A DNA stretch of 64,000 nucleotides from JBBPYC01 sp038200275 (lineage in GTDB: Bacteria; Pseudomonadota; Gammaproteobacteria; Burkholderiales; Burkholderiaceae_C), in NCBI GenBank assembly GCA_038200275.1, contig JBBPYC010000031.1, positions 1 to 64,000 of the forward strand, in the 5' to 3' direction. The notes beneath the pieces were generated by a model, which did not search any database, was not told where the DNA came from, and saw nothing but the letters and a program-made list of their open reading frames with translations. Position numbers and translations under genes: made by a program. Shown here piece after piece: positions 47,528 to 55,954 of the stretch. Every line of letters starts with the position of its first letter. The first letter of the stretch is position 1.

Positions 47528-48285
47528 GCGCGCACTACCTGGTCCGCTTCGACGACATCTGTCCGACCATGGATTGGGCCAGATGGTCGCGCATCGAATC
47601 GATGCTGCTGGCCACCGGTGTGCGCCCGCTACTCGCGGTGATTCCGGACAACCAGGACGCTGCCTTTCAGGTGTCGCCGCCCCGTGCCGACTTCTGGGAC
47701 TATCTGCGGGAACGTCAACGCAGCCAGGGCTGGGCCGTTGCGATGCATGGTCTGCAGCACCGCTATCACGCGCAGCCTGTGGGCGGCTTGTTGCGGCTCA
47801 ACGCGAACAGCGAGTTCACCGGCCTGCCACACGTGGAGCAACAAGCGAAGATCCATACTGGCTTGCAAGTATTCCGCGCCCACGACATCAACGTCGACGG
47901 CTGGATCGCACCCGCGCACAACTTCGATGCGGTGACCGTCGACGTGCTGCTCGAAGAAGGCATCCGATTCATCAGCGACGGCTTCTTTCCCCGGCCGGTG
48001 CGGCACCGGGCAGCATGCTGGGTGCCGCAGCAACTCTGGAAGTTTCGCGCGATGCCGTTCGGGCTGTGGACGGTGTGCCTGCATCACGCGGCGTTTGCCG
48101 AGAGCGACTTTGAGCGGCTCGAAGCCGACTTGAACCGCTTCGGCAACCGAATCGTGAGCTGGCACGATGTGACCACAAACGCCGCGTTCCCCGACGCCAC
48201 CCTGCTCGACCATGCGTTCTTTCGCAGCTGGCAGGCGGCCGTGGCCGGCAAGACACGCATGCGCGCCTTGCGGCGGTGGGCCTGA
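47524..48285 (+). CDS. DUF2334 polysaccharide-deacetylase-like protein
   Basis: 253 residues. The fold has the deacetylase metal pattern: LVRFDDICPTMDW (Asp pair), AMHGLQHRY (His-x3-His) and DGWIAPAHNFDAVTVD. It probably removes an acetyl group from a sugar of the glycan. There is no signal peptide, so it acts in the cytoplasm before export. It overlaps the methyltransferase gene (ATGA). Confidence 0.82.
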   Translation: MSAHYLVRFDDICPTMDWARWSRIESMLLATGVRPLLAVIPDNQDAAFQVSPPRADFWDYLRERQRSQGWAVAMHGLQHRYHAQPVGGLLRLNANSEFTGLPHVEQQAKIHTGLQVFRAHDINVDGWIAPAHNFDAVTVDVLLEEGIRFISDGFFPRPVRHRAACWVPQQLWKFRAMPFGLWTVCLHHAAFAESDFERLEADLNRFGNRIVSWHDVTTNAAFPDATLLDHAFFRSWQAAVAGKTRMRALRRWA

Positions 48286-48310
48286 CTTGCACCAGCGGCT
48301 CGGGGGTCCG

Positions 48311-49420
48311 ATGCGCATTTGCCATGTGATCACCGGTCTTGGCACCGGCGGTGCCGAGCAGCAGGTGGCTGACCTCGGCCGCCTCATGGCGGATCGCGGG
48401 CACACGGTCTCGATCGTTTCGTTAACCGACGCGGCGCAGCCGGTGCCGATCGATACGCGGATCAACGTCACTGCGCTCGGACTCGCAAAACGCCCTGCCG
48501 CACTCGCGCGTTGTCTGCTTGACTTGCGCCGCACCTTGACCCGAGTTGCGCCGGACGTCGTGCACAGCCACATGTTTCACGCCAACCTGCTGACTCGGCT
48601 GGTGCGGCCCACGTTGGCGGTGCCGCGGCTCATTTCGACCGCGCACAGCACGCAGGAAGGTGGACACCTGCGATGGCTCGGCCTGCACTGGACCGACCGC
48701 TGGGCCAACCGCACGATCGGCGTCAGCGATGCGGTCGTGCGCAACCTGCTCGCGCATCGGGCTTGCCCTGCGGCCAAGCTCGGGACGGTCCACAACGGCA
48801 TCGACGTGACCCGCTTTGTGCGCAGTCCTGCGTTGCGCACGGTGACTAGAGCAGCGCTGGGAATCGATGCAGACACCCCGTTGCTGCTCGCCGTCGGCCG
48901 GCTCGTGCCCGCCAAGGACTATCCGAACCTGCTGACCGCGTTCGCGCAGGTGGCGCAGCAAAACTCGAAGGCCATCCTCGCGATCGCCGGGGCCGGCCCG
49001 GGCCACGCCACGCTGGTCGAGCAGACGCAGCAGCTGGGGCTTGCCGGCCGCATGCGGCTGCTCGGCGTGCGGCGCGACATCCCGGCGTTGATGAACGCGG
49101 CCGATGTGTTCGTGTCGTCTTCGGCCTGGGAGGGCTTCGGGCTCGTCATCGCCGAAGCGATGGCCTGCGAAAGAATGATTGTCGCAACCGACTGCGGGGG
49201 TGTGGGTGAGGTGGTCGGCCCCTGCGGCCATCTGGTGCCGCCAGGCGATCCGCTGGCGCTGGCCGATGCCTGCAGTGCAGCGCTCGACTTGCCAGTGCCG
49301 CAAGCCCAGGCTGCCGGCCGTGAAGCACGAAGTCGCATCGTGCAACACTTCTCGCTCAATACGGCAGTCGACCACTGGCTGCGTCTATACAGCGAGACCG
49401 ATGCCCGTGATGGCAACTGA
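48311..49420 (+). CDS. GT4-type glycosyltransferase
   Basis: 369 residues from the ATG at 48311 (MRICHVITGLGTGGAEQQV). The GT-B N-terminal domain has DVVHSHMFHANLLTRL, and the donor domain has LLAVGRLVPAKDYPNLL and SAWEGFGLVIAEAMACER. It adds one sugar to the lipid-linked glycan. It overlaps the next glycosyltransferase gene by about 20 bases. Confidence 0.9.
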   Translation: MRICHVITGLGTGGAEQQVADLGRLMADRGHTVSIVSLTDAAQPVPIDTRINVTALGLAKRPAALARCLLDLRRTLTRVAPDVVHSHMFHANLLTRLVRPTLAVPRLISTAHSTQEGGHLRWLGLHWTDRWANRTIGVSDAVVRNLLAHRACPAAKLGTVHNGIDVTRFVRSPALRTVTRAALGIDADTPLLLAVGRLVPAKDYPNLLTAFAQVAQQNSKAILAIAGAGPGHATLVEQTQQLGLAGRMRLLGVRRDIPALMNAADVFVSSSAWEGFGLVIAEAMACERMIVATDCGGVGEVVGPCGHLVPPGDPLALADACSAALDLPVPQAQAAGREARSRIVQHFSLNTAVDHWLRLYSETDARDGN

Positions 49421-50558
49421 GAACCGGGGCAAGCCAAGGCTGCTGTTCATCGTGAACGTCGACTGGTTCTTCCTCTCGCACCGGCTGCCGATTGCGCTGC
49501 ATGCAATGCAGGCGGGCTACGAGGTGCATCTGGCGGTCGGCCTCACAGACCGGCTGCCTGAGCTGGCTGCGCACGGCTTGACAGTGCACCCGATTGCACT
49601 TCGCCGCGCCGGCATTGCGCCGTTGGCGCAGGTGCGGAGTTTTCTGCAAATGCTGTGTGTGCTGCGCCGGGTGCGGCCGGATGTGCTGCATCTGGTCACG
49701 GTGAAGCCGGTGGTGTTCGGCGGCATCGCAGCGCGTCTGCTGCGCGTGCCGACCGTGGTGGCTGCGGTGCCGGGGCTGGGGTATGTGTTCACGGCACAAG
49801 GTCGCATGGCGGCGTTCGCACGCTGGCTGCTGGCATGGCTATATCGGCTGGCGCTGCGCAGCCCACGCGTGCGGGTGCTGTTTCAGAACCCGGACGACCG
49901 ACAACGCCTGATCGAAGCCGCACGGCTCGACCCGGCGCGTACGCAGATCATCCGCGGCTCCGGCGTCGACTTGGCGCGCTACGCTGCCACGCCGCTGCCG
50001 CCCGGCGTGCCGCTGGTGGTGCTGGTCGCTCGGTTGCTGCACGACAAGGGCGTGCATGAGTTCGTGCAGGCGGCAAGGGAGCTGCGTGCGGGTGGCCACA
50101 CCGCCCGCTTCGCATTGGTGGGCGCGCCCGACGTCGAGAACCGCGCGAGCATCGGTGCAAATCAGCTTGCCTGCTGGCGCGCCGAAGGCGCTGTTGAACT
50201 CTGGGGCCAGCGCGAAGACATCCCAGCCGTGCTTGCGCAAGCCCGCATCGTGGTGCTGCCGTCGTACCGCGAAGGACTGCCGAAGGTGCTGCTGGAAGCC
50301 GCGGCCTGTGCGCGCGCGGTGGTGACCACCGACGTGCCGGGCTGTCGGGATGCAATCGAGCCTGGCGTGACCGGCTTGCTGGCGCCGGCCCGCGACGCCG
50401 CTGCGCTGGCGGCTGCAATCGCACGCTTGCTGGACGACCGCGCGCTGTGCGAACGCTTCGGCCGCGCAGGAAGAACACTGGCGGAGCGCGAATTCGACAT
50501 CGACCAGATCGTCGCCGAGCACCTGGCGCTGTACCGAGGGGGGTTTGCTGTCCGATGA
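49401..50558 (+). CDS. GT4-type glycosyltransferase (WbpL/FucNAc-transferase-like position)
   Basis: 385 residues from the ATG at 49401 (MPVMATENRGKPRLLFIVN); the ATG at 49410 is an alternative. Characteristic segments are VDWFFLSHRLPIALHAMQAGYEVHLAV, LHLVTVKPVVFGGIAARLL and the donor site SYREGLPKVLLEAAACARAVV. This start with FFLSHR is typical of glycosyltransferases working next to FucNAc/QuiNAc pathways. It overlaps both flanking genes. Confidence 0.9.
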   Translation: MPVMATENRGKPRLLFIVNVDWFFLSHRLPIALHAMQAGYEVHLAVGLTDRLPELAAHGLTVHPIALRRAGIAPLAQVRSFLQMLCVLRRVRPDVLHLVTVKPVVFGGIAARLLRVPTVVAAVPGLGYVFTAQGRMAAFARWLLAWLYRLALRSPRVRVLFQNPDDRQRLIEAARLDPARTQIIRGSGVDLARYAATPLPPGVPLVVLVARLLHDKGVHEFVQAARELRAGGHTARFALVGAPDVENRASIGANQLACWRAEGAVELWGQREDIPAVLAQARIVVLPSYREGLPKVLLEAAACARAVVTTDVPGCRDAIEPGVTGLLAPARDAAALAAAIARLLDDRALCERFGRAGRTLAEREFDIDQIVAEHLALYRGGFAVR

Positions 50559-51514
50559 GCAGCAGGTTGCTTGTCACGGGTGGCACTGGCTGGGTCGGCA
50601 GCGCGCTGGTCGACCGACTGGCGCGGGTCGAACGCCTTCATGTCCGTGCGCTGACGCGCCGCCCAGGCGGACGCTTTGTCGGAGGCGTCGAGCCGGTGGT
50701 GTGCGCCGACCTCGCTGGCTCAGCCGACCTCAGTACGCTGGTCGCGGGTTGCAGTTTGGTTGTTCACACCGCCGCACGGGTGCATGTGATGCGAAGCCGG
50801 GCAGCGGACGACCCGACCGCATTTCACCGCGTCAACACGCTGGCCACCGAGCGGCTGGCGCGCGCTTCGGCCGCCGCCGGCGTGCACCGCTTCGTGTTTG
50901 TAAGCTCGATCAAGGTCAACGGCGAGCAGACTGCACCGGGCGCGGCCTTTACTGCGCACGACGTGCCGAATCCGCAAGATGCATATGCCATCAGCAAGCA
51001 CGATGCCGAGACCGCCCTGTGCAGAGTCGCCGCCGACACCGGCATGCAAGTCGTGATCGTCCGCCCACCGCTGGTCTACGGCCCCGGCGTGCGTGCGAAC
51101 TTTGCAGCTTTGCTGCGCGCGGTGGCGCGTGGGGCGCCGCTGCCGCTGGGCGCGGTGCGCAACCGGCGCAGCTTGATCGCGCTGCCTAATCTGGTCGACT
51201 TCATCGCGACTTGCGTGGCGCATCCGGCCGCCGCCAATCAGACCTTCGTCGTCAGCGACGGAGACGACCTGTCGACGCCCGAGCTGGTGCGCCGCGTTGC
51301 TGCAGCGCTGGGCCGTTCCCCGCGTCTGCTGCCGGTGCCTGAGGCACTGCTCCGGGCTGGCGCTGCACTGGTCGGTCGACGTGCAGCCATTGACCGCCTG
51401 TGCGGCAACTTGCAGATCGACAACCGCAAGGCGAGCGAGTTGCTCGGCTGGACGCCACCAGTCGGCGTCGATGAGGCGCTGCGCGCCACGGCGCAGGCAG
51501 TGGACCGACAATGA
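50555..51514 (+). CDS. NAD-dependent sugar epimerase/dehydratase
   Basis: 319 residues from the ATG at 50555. The extended SDR pattern is intact: LLVTGGTGWVGSALVDRL for NAD(P), VVHTAARVHVM, Ser-Ser in FVSSIKVNG, and the catalytic YAISK. It resembles WbpV-type C-4 reductases/epimerases that work after a WbpM-type dehydratase. It overlaps the preceding and following genes by four bases. Confidence 0.9.
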   Translation: MSSRLLVTGGTGWVGSALVDRLARVERLHVRALTRRPGGRFVGGVEPVVCADLAGSADLSTLVAGCSLVVHTAARVHVMRSRAADDPTAFHRVNTLATERLARASAAAGVHRFVFVSSIKVNGEQTAPGAAFTAHDVPNPQDAYAISKHDAETALCRVAADTGMQVVIVRPPLVYGPGVRANFAALLRAVARGAPLPLGAVRNRRSLIALPNLVDFIATCVAHPAAANQTFVVSDGDDLSTPELVRRVAAALGRSPRLLPVPEALLRAGAALVGRRAAIDRLCGNLQIDNRKASELLGWTPPVGVDEALRATAQAVDRQ

Positions 51515-52071
51515 AGCGCGCATTTGATCTGCTGCTGGCGAGCGTGATCGGGCTGCTGGTGCTGCCGCTGCTCGTTGCAATCGCAGCCGCTGTGCGGCTC
51601 ACCTCCCCCGGCCCCGCGCTGCACTGGTCGCGCCGCATCGGTCAACACAACGCAATCTTCCGCATGCCCAAGTTCCGCAGCATGCGCATCGACACGCCGC
51701 AGGTCGCCACCCATCTGCTGGCCGATCCGCGGGCTTGGCTGACCCCCATCGGCGGCCTGCTGCGCAAGACCAGCCTGGATGAGCTGCCGCAGCTCTGGAG
51801 CATCCTGCGCGGCGACATGAGCTTTGTCGGCCCGCGGCCCGCGCTGTTCAACCAGCACGATCTGGTCGCGCTGCGCAGCGCGCGTGGCGTCGATGCGTTG
51901 CTGCCGGGGCTGACCGGCTGGGCGCAGGTGAACGGGCGCGATGAATTGCCGATTCCCGCCAAGGTCGAGCTCGATGCGTGGTATCTGCAGCACCGCTCGT
52001 TCGCCCTCGATCTGCGCATCTTGTGGTTGACGGCGCGCCAAGTGTGGCGCGGCGTCGGCGTCTCGCATTGA
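51511..52071 (+). CDS. Undecaprenyl-phosphate sugar phosphotransferase (initiating enzyme)
   Basis: 186 residues, the short monotopic PglC/WecP-like form. One N-terminal hydrophobic helix is followed by the catalytic core: RLTSPGPALHWSRRIGQ, KFRSMRID, LLRKTSLDELPQLW (catalytic Asp-Glu) and GDMSFVGPRPAL. It transfers the first sugar phosphate onto undecaprenyl phosphate. Last gene of the operon. Confidence 0.92.
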   Translation: MKRAFDLLLASVIGLLVLPLLVAIAAAVRLTSPGPALHWSRRIGQHNAIFRMPKFRSMRIDTPQVATHLLADPRAWLTPIGGLLRKTSLDELPQLWSILRGDMSFVGPRPALFNQHDLVALRSARGVDALLPGLTGWAQVNGRDELPIPAKVELDAWYLQHRSFALDLRILWLTARQVWRGVGVSH

Positions 52072-52166
52072 GGATGCACAGGCAGCCGAATCCTTAAAAT
52101 CATCGGTTGCCCGCGCCGCGCCCTGCGGCCTTTTCTTCCTCGCCGCCAGACAAGAACAACCGCGCC

Positions 52167-53702
52167 ATGACCGAACAGATCCCGCCGCCAGCCCTCGCAG
52201 ACGAAAACCAGTTGATCGCCGAGCGGCGTGAGAAGCTGAATGCACTTCGGCAAGCACATGGGGCAGCCACCGGTCGCGGCGCCGTGTTCCCGAACGACTT
52301 CAAACCAGCCGACCGGGCGGCTCCGCTGCTGCTGACGCACGGCGACAAGACGCCCGAAGCGCTCGAGCAGCACCGCACGGTCGCCAAATTGGCCGGCCGG
52401 ATGATGTTGAAGCGCCTGATGGGCAAGGCCAGCTTTGCCACGTTGCAAGACGCGACCGGCCGCATCCAGATCTACGTCGCACGCGACAGCGTCGGCGAAG
52501 ACCTCTACAACGAGTTCAAACGCTGGGACCTGGGCGACATCCTCGCGGTCGAGGGCTGGATGTTCAAGACACGCATGGGCGAACTCTCGATCCACGCGAC
52601 CACGCTGCGGTTGCTGACCAAAAGCCTGCGGCCCATGCCCGACAAGTTCCACGGCATGGCGGACCTGGAAACCAAATACCGCCAGCGCTATCTGGACTTG
52701 ATGACCGACGACGAAGCCCGCCAGCGCTTCGTGCTGCGCAGCCGCGCGATCAGCGGCATGCGCGAGTTCATGGTCGGTCACGGCTTTCTCGAAGTCGAGA
52801 CACCGATGCTGCACCCGATCCCCGGCGGCGCCATTGCCAAGCCATTCGTCACGCACCACAACGCGCTGGATCAGCCGATGTACCTGCGCATTGCGCCCGA
52901 GCTTTACTTGAAGCGCTTGATCGTCGGCGGCTTCGAGCGGGTGTTCGAGATCAACCGGAGCTTCCGCAACGAAGGCATCTCGGTGCGGCACAACCCCGAG
53001 TTCACGATGATGGAGTTCTACGCCGCCTACTGGAACTATCTGGACCTGATGACGTTCACCGAGAGCCTGATCCGCGACGCCGTGCAGAAGGCTTGCGGCA
53101 CGTTGGCGCTCAGCTACCAGGACAAGCCGGTCGACCTGAGCCAGCCGTTCGCGCGCCTGACCATTCCACAGGCAATTCAGCAACACACCGATGCGGGTGA
53201 CAACGTCAACGATGCTGGCTGGCTTACCAACGCGCTGAAAAAGGTGGGTTTGGGCGAAGATAAGGATCGCCTTTCACAACGCTCGCTGGCCAGCCTGCAA
53301 GTGTTGTACTTCGAGGAAGCGGTCGAGCACCAGCTGTGGCAACCAACCTTCATCATGGAGCACCCGACCGAGATCTCGCCGCTGGCGCGCGCCAATGACG
53401 AACGCCCTGAAGTGACCGAACGTTTCGAGCTCTACATCACCGGCCGGGAAATGGCGAACGGCTTCTCGGAGTTGAACGATGCTGAGGAACAGGCCGCGCG
53501 TCTGCATGCGCAAGTCGATGCAAAAGACGCTGGCGATGACGAAGCGATGTACTTCGACCACGATTTCATCCGCGCGCTCGAACACGGCATGCCGCCGACG
53601 GGTGGCTGCGGCGTCGGCATCGACCGGCTCATGATGCTGCTGACCGATTCGCCCAGCATTCGTGACGTGATCCTGTTTCCAGCGCTGCGGCGGGAGGCCT
53701 GA
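52167..53702 (+). CDS. lysS: Lysyl-tRNA synthetase (class II)
   Basis: 511 residues from the ATG at 52167. An N-terminal OB-fold (GRMMLKRLMGKASFATLQD) precedes the class II core with motif 2 (FRNEGISVRHNPEFTMMEFY) and motif 3 (GCGVGIDRLMMLLTDS). It charges tRNA-Lys. It starts about 95 bp after the glycan operon and may share its transcription. Confidence 0.97.
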   Translation: MTEQIPPPALADENQLIAERREKLNALRQAHGAATGRGAVFPNDFKPADRAAPLLLTHGDKTPEALEQHRTVAKLAGRMMLKRLMGKASFATLQDATGRIQIYVARDSVGEDLYNEFKRWDLGDILAVEGWMFKTRMGELSIHATTLRLLTKSLRPMPDKFHGMADLETKYRQRYLDLMTDDEARQRFVLRSRAISGMREFMVGHGFLEVETPMLHPIPGGAIAKPFVTHHNALDQPMYLRIAPELYLKRLIVGGFERVFEINRSFRNEGISVRHNPEFTMMEFYAAYWNYLDLMTFTESLIRDAVQKACGTLALSYQDKPVDLSQPFARLTIPQAIQQHTDAGDNVNDAGWLTNALKKVGLGEDKDRLSQRSLASLQVLYFEEAVEHQLWQPTFIMEHPTEISPLARANDERPEVTERFELYITGREMANGFSELNDAEEQAARLHAQVDAKDAGDDEAMYFDHDFIRALEHGMPPTGGCGVGIDRLMMLLTDSPSIRDVILFPALRREA

Positions 53703-53716
53703 AGCACTGGCGGCCG

Positions 53717-54052
53717 ATGGCGAGCGACGATCCCGTGCTGGTCAAGCAACACGACCGGATTTCGGTGATCCGACTGAACCGGCCCGCTGCGATGAATACA
53801 GTCGGTCGTGCATTGCGTGCCATATTGACTGAGTCGCTGCCACGACTCGATGCCAGCGCGATGCAGTTGACCCGATCGAGTCGACGCTGGCCGATTGGCT
53901 CAATCGCCCGCGATGTGCGGTGCGGTGCATGGAGTAGACAGACCCCTTGTCGCCGCGCTCGCAGCGAATCGCAGCACGTGATCGCTGAGTTCATCGCGCG
54001 CCGGGCTGACCAATACCCAACCCGTCGCCGCCAAAGCGTGGCCTTGGTTTAA
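53717..54052 (+). pseudogene. Enoyl-CoA hydratase-like remnant
   Basis: The first 35-40 residues (VLVKQHDRISVIRLNRPAAMNTVGRALRAIL) match the N-terminus of crotonase-family proteins. The frame then turns into sequence with no family features, and the oxyanion-hole and CoA-binding segments are missing. It is most likely a gene cut soon after the first helix. It starts 15 bp after lysS. Confidence 0.5.
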
Positions 54053-54342
54053 GCAAGCTGCCGCACCATCGGCATGCTGGCACTGCGCCTACTTCACGCT
54101 TGGCGCCTTGCGCGGTTCGACGTTACAACCACTGATCGATGTGAGACCGATGTGCATGAGGCCTCCGACTTCGCCAGACTCCACCATCGATACGCTCGCC
54201 GTGCTCAGCGAGCCGTGCGCTCCTGTCGCACTCAGCCGTCGCACTTGTGAGCCAGCGCCGTCGGCCTCCATTCGTTGATCCTTCCGCGAAGCAGGCTTAT
54301 AGTCGCTGCGCAACCACCTCAAACCTCTATCAGGAAACGTCG
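54053..54342. other. Intergenic region with no supported gene
   Basis: About 290 bp. A minus-strand frame of 77 residues (54089-54322) has no recognisable family and no ribosome-binding site. The promoter of the small secreted-protein gene must lie near its right end. Confidence 0.35.
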
Positions 54343-54672
54343 ATGATCAACCGTCACATCCTCACTCGTGTCGTTGTTGTTGCGGCAACCGGTCTGGCCT
54401 TGTCATCAGTCCAGGCACAGACCGGTTCGAGCGGCAACAACAACGCTGACAAGAGCACCGGTCAGGCTGGAGCTGCCACACGCAACGGCTCGCCCACCAC
54501 CGCGCCCGGTCTGCCGCCCGGCGCCAAATCGGTCACTGGCAACATGGGTGCGGTGCCAGCCAGCGGTGCCATGAGCTCGAATCCAAACACCGGCTCGACA
54601 CCAGGTGCAATCCCAGCCGAGCGCTCGCCGAACGGCAACAAGGCCGACACACCAAAAAGCGGCAACAAGTAG
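54343..54672 (+). CDS. Small secreted Asn/Gly/Pro-rich protein of unknown function
   Basis: 109 residues from the ATG at 54343, with CAGGAAACG upstream. A signal peptide (HILTRVVVVAATGLALSS) ends at VQAQ. The mature part is low-complexity and rich in Asn, Gly, Ser, Thr and Pro (SSGNNNADKSTGQ, NPNTGSTPG), without Cys, and is probably disordered. No family was recognised. Downstream sequence is non-coding. Confidence 0.6.
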   Translation: MINRHILTRVVVVAATGLALSSVQAQTGSSGNNNADKSTGQAGAATRNGSPTTAPGLPPGAKSVTGNMGAVPASGAMSSNPNTGSTPGAIPAERSPNGNKADTPKSGNK

Positions 54673-54812
54673 CAGCAGCAACTCCGCCTCGATGGCTGGC
54701 ACGATGCGCTGCTGAACAGATCGCATCGCAAGCTGTGTCACGGCAAATGGACGTTGGCTCCGTGAAGCTGCGTTTTCGCCAGCGTGGCGAGGTCCAGCCG
54801 CTTGAGCTGGAG

Positions 54813-54844
54813 CCCAGCTTTGCTAATTTATGAGCGAAGCTGGG
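54813..54844. repeat. Inverted repeat (possible hairpin)
   Basis: CCCAGCTTTGCT, loop AATTTATG, AGCGAAGCTGGG; eleven of twelve positions pair in Watson-Crick fashion and one is G.T. No T tract follows. A smaller hairpin CCAGC ... GCTGG lies just before it. It could be a terminator-like element, a binding site or a mobile-element end. Confidence 0.55.
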
Positions 54845-54908
54845 GCCGCTTCTTGAGGACCAAATCGGCGGTGCTCGTCAAGCAATATGGTTTGGGGTTC
54901 TTTTTGTG

Positions 54909-55115
54909 ATGACCGCCGAACGGATCGATATGCCTGACGAGCTGCCTGGACGCTGGCGAATGCTGGGTGCAGACACCCGTCTCAATGAGAAGCCGTCCGA
55001 AGCAGTGTCCGCCTGGGTTGAGCAAACGCCTTGGCGGCCCACGTTGTGGTGAAAGCACACATTCTTCGAGCGCTCGCAGCGACTGCGCGAATTCAAGACC
55101 GACCTTGACTGCCGC
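54909..55115 (+). other. Coding-like stretch with an in-frame TGA, family unknown
   Basis: From the ATG at 54909 the frame reads MTAERIDMPDELPGRWRML through WRPTLW, meets a TGA at 55050-55052, and continues coding-like (KHTFFERSQRLREFKTDLD). Codon use and composition look like a gene on both sides of the stop. No family was recognised. The simplest reading is a decayed gene with a nonsense mutation. No catalytic motif or conserved Cys points to selenocysteine. Confidence 0.3.
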
Positions 55116-55815
55116 TCACCGGTGGCAGTGCCCAGACTCGCCCCCCACCCACCCCGTAGAGCTTGCGGCCCGCTTGCCGCTCGATCCTGTGTCCACCCGT
55201 GAACTCCCCGAACGCAGGCAGGATCGCGCCGCCTTCGTCCCCAACGAAGCACGGCATTCGCATCGAATCGCGCCCGCGGCCGGACAGGTGGCAGACGGGA
55301 TGCACGTGGCCGGCCAGCACGAAATGGCTCGCGTGCGGCTGCGGGATGTGGCAGCACGCGAATGGGCCGATGCAGTGCGGCTCGTCGACGACTTCAATGG
55401 CCAGCGTGGCCGGTGGGTCGCCCGCACGATCATCGTGATTGCCGCGCACCAGCGTCATCGCCACCGCCGCATGCGACGTGCGCCATGCATGCAACGGGTC
55501 AAGCAAAGACGCTTGCTGCGCGAGTGGACCGTGCAGAAAGTCGCCCAGAAAGACCAGCTGCGCTGGCCGGTGCTGCGTGATCAGCGCATCGAGCCGCCGC
55601 AGGTTCTCTCGCGTGGTCCCGCTGGGCACAGGCTGGCCCAACGCGCGATAGGTCGCGGCCTTGCCCAGGTGCAAGTCGGCAATGAACAGCACGCGGCTGG
55701 CCGGCCACCAGAGGGCGTGATCGGGCAGCAGGTGCAGCACCTCGCCGGCCCAGGCCACGGCACAGACCGCGGCGTTGGCGTCTGCGGCTAAAAACGAAGT
55801 CGACTGATCGGTCAT
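55093..55815 (-). CDS. pdeM: Ligase-associated DNA damage response endonuclease PdeM
   Basis: 240 residues from the ATG at 55815. Calcineurin-like metal motifs in order: FIADLHLGKA, VFLGDFLHGP, LVRGNHDDR and LAGHVHPVCHL. PdeM belongs to a bacterial DNA-repair set with an ATP-dependent ligase, an exonuclease and a DEXH helicase. The helicase is 1.3 kb away on the same strand, but ligase and exonuclease are not in the window. An enolase-superfamily gene on the other strand separates the two. Confidence 0.88.
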   Translation of the reverse strand: MTDQSTSFLAADANAAVCAVAWAGEVLHLLPDHALWWPASRVLFIADLHLGKAATYRALGQPVPSGTTRENLRRLDALITQHRPAQLVFLGDFLHGPLAQQASLLDPLHAWRTSHAAVAMTLVRGNHDDRAGDPPATLAIEVVDEPHCIGPFACCHIPQPHASHFVLAGHVHPVCHLSGRGRDSMRMPCFVGDEGGAILPAFGEFTGGHRIERQAGRKLYGVGGGRVWALPPVSGSQGRS

Positions 55816-55954
55816 GGAAGCCGCGCAGTTTGCCAAAAACCGAAGTGCCTTTTTGAATACGTCAGCTTGTGCCATTCAGGACGATGCAAGTGAACGCCCT
55901 ATGCTTGAACCCGGGTTTCACACATTCCAGTTGTCACTCACTGAGGGATCCGCC

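Noticed and set aside
51642..53186. Minus-strand frame of 514 codons
   Set aside because: It is antisense to the sugar phosphotransferase and lysS genes, both well supported.
55050..55052. TGA as selenocysteine codon
   Set aside because: No known selenoprotein family fits, no SECIS-like hairpin was recognised directly downstream, and the local selD homologue looks inactive. It is kept only as a weak finding.
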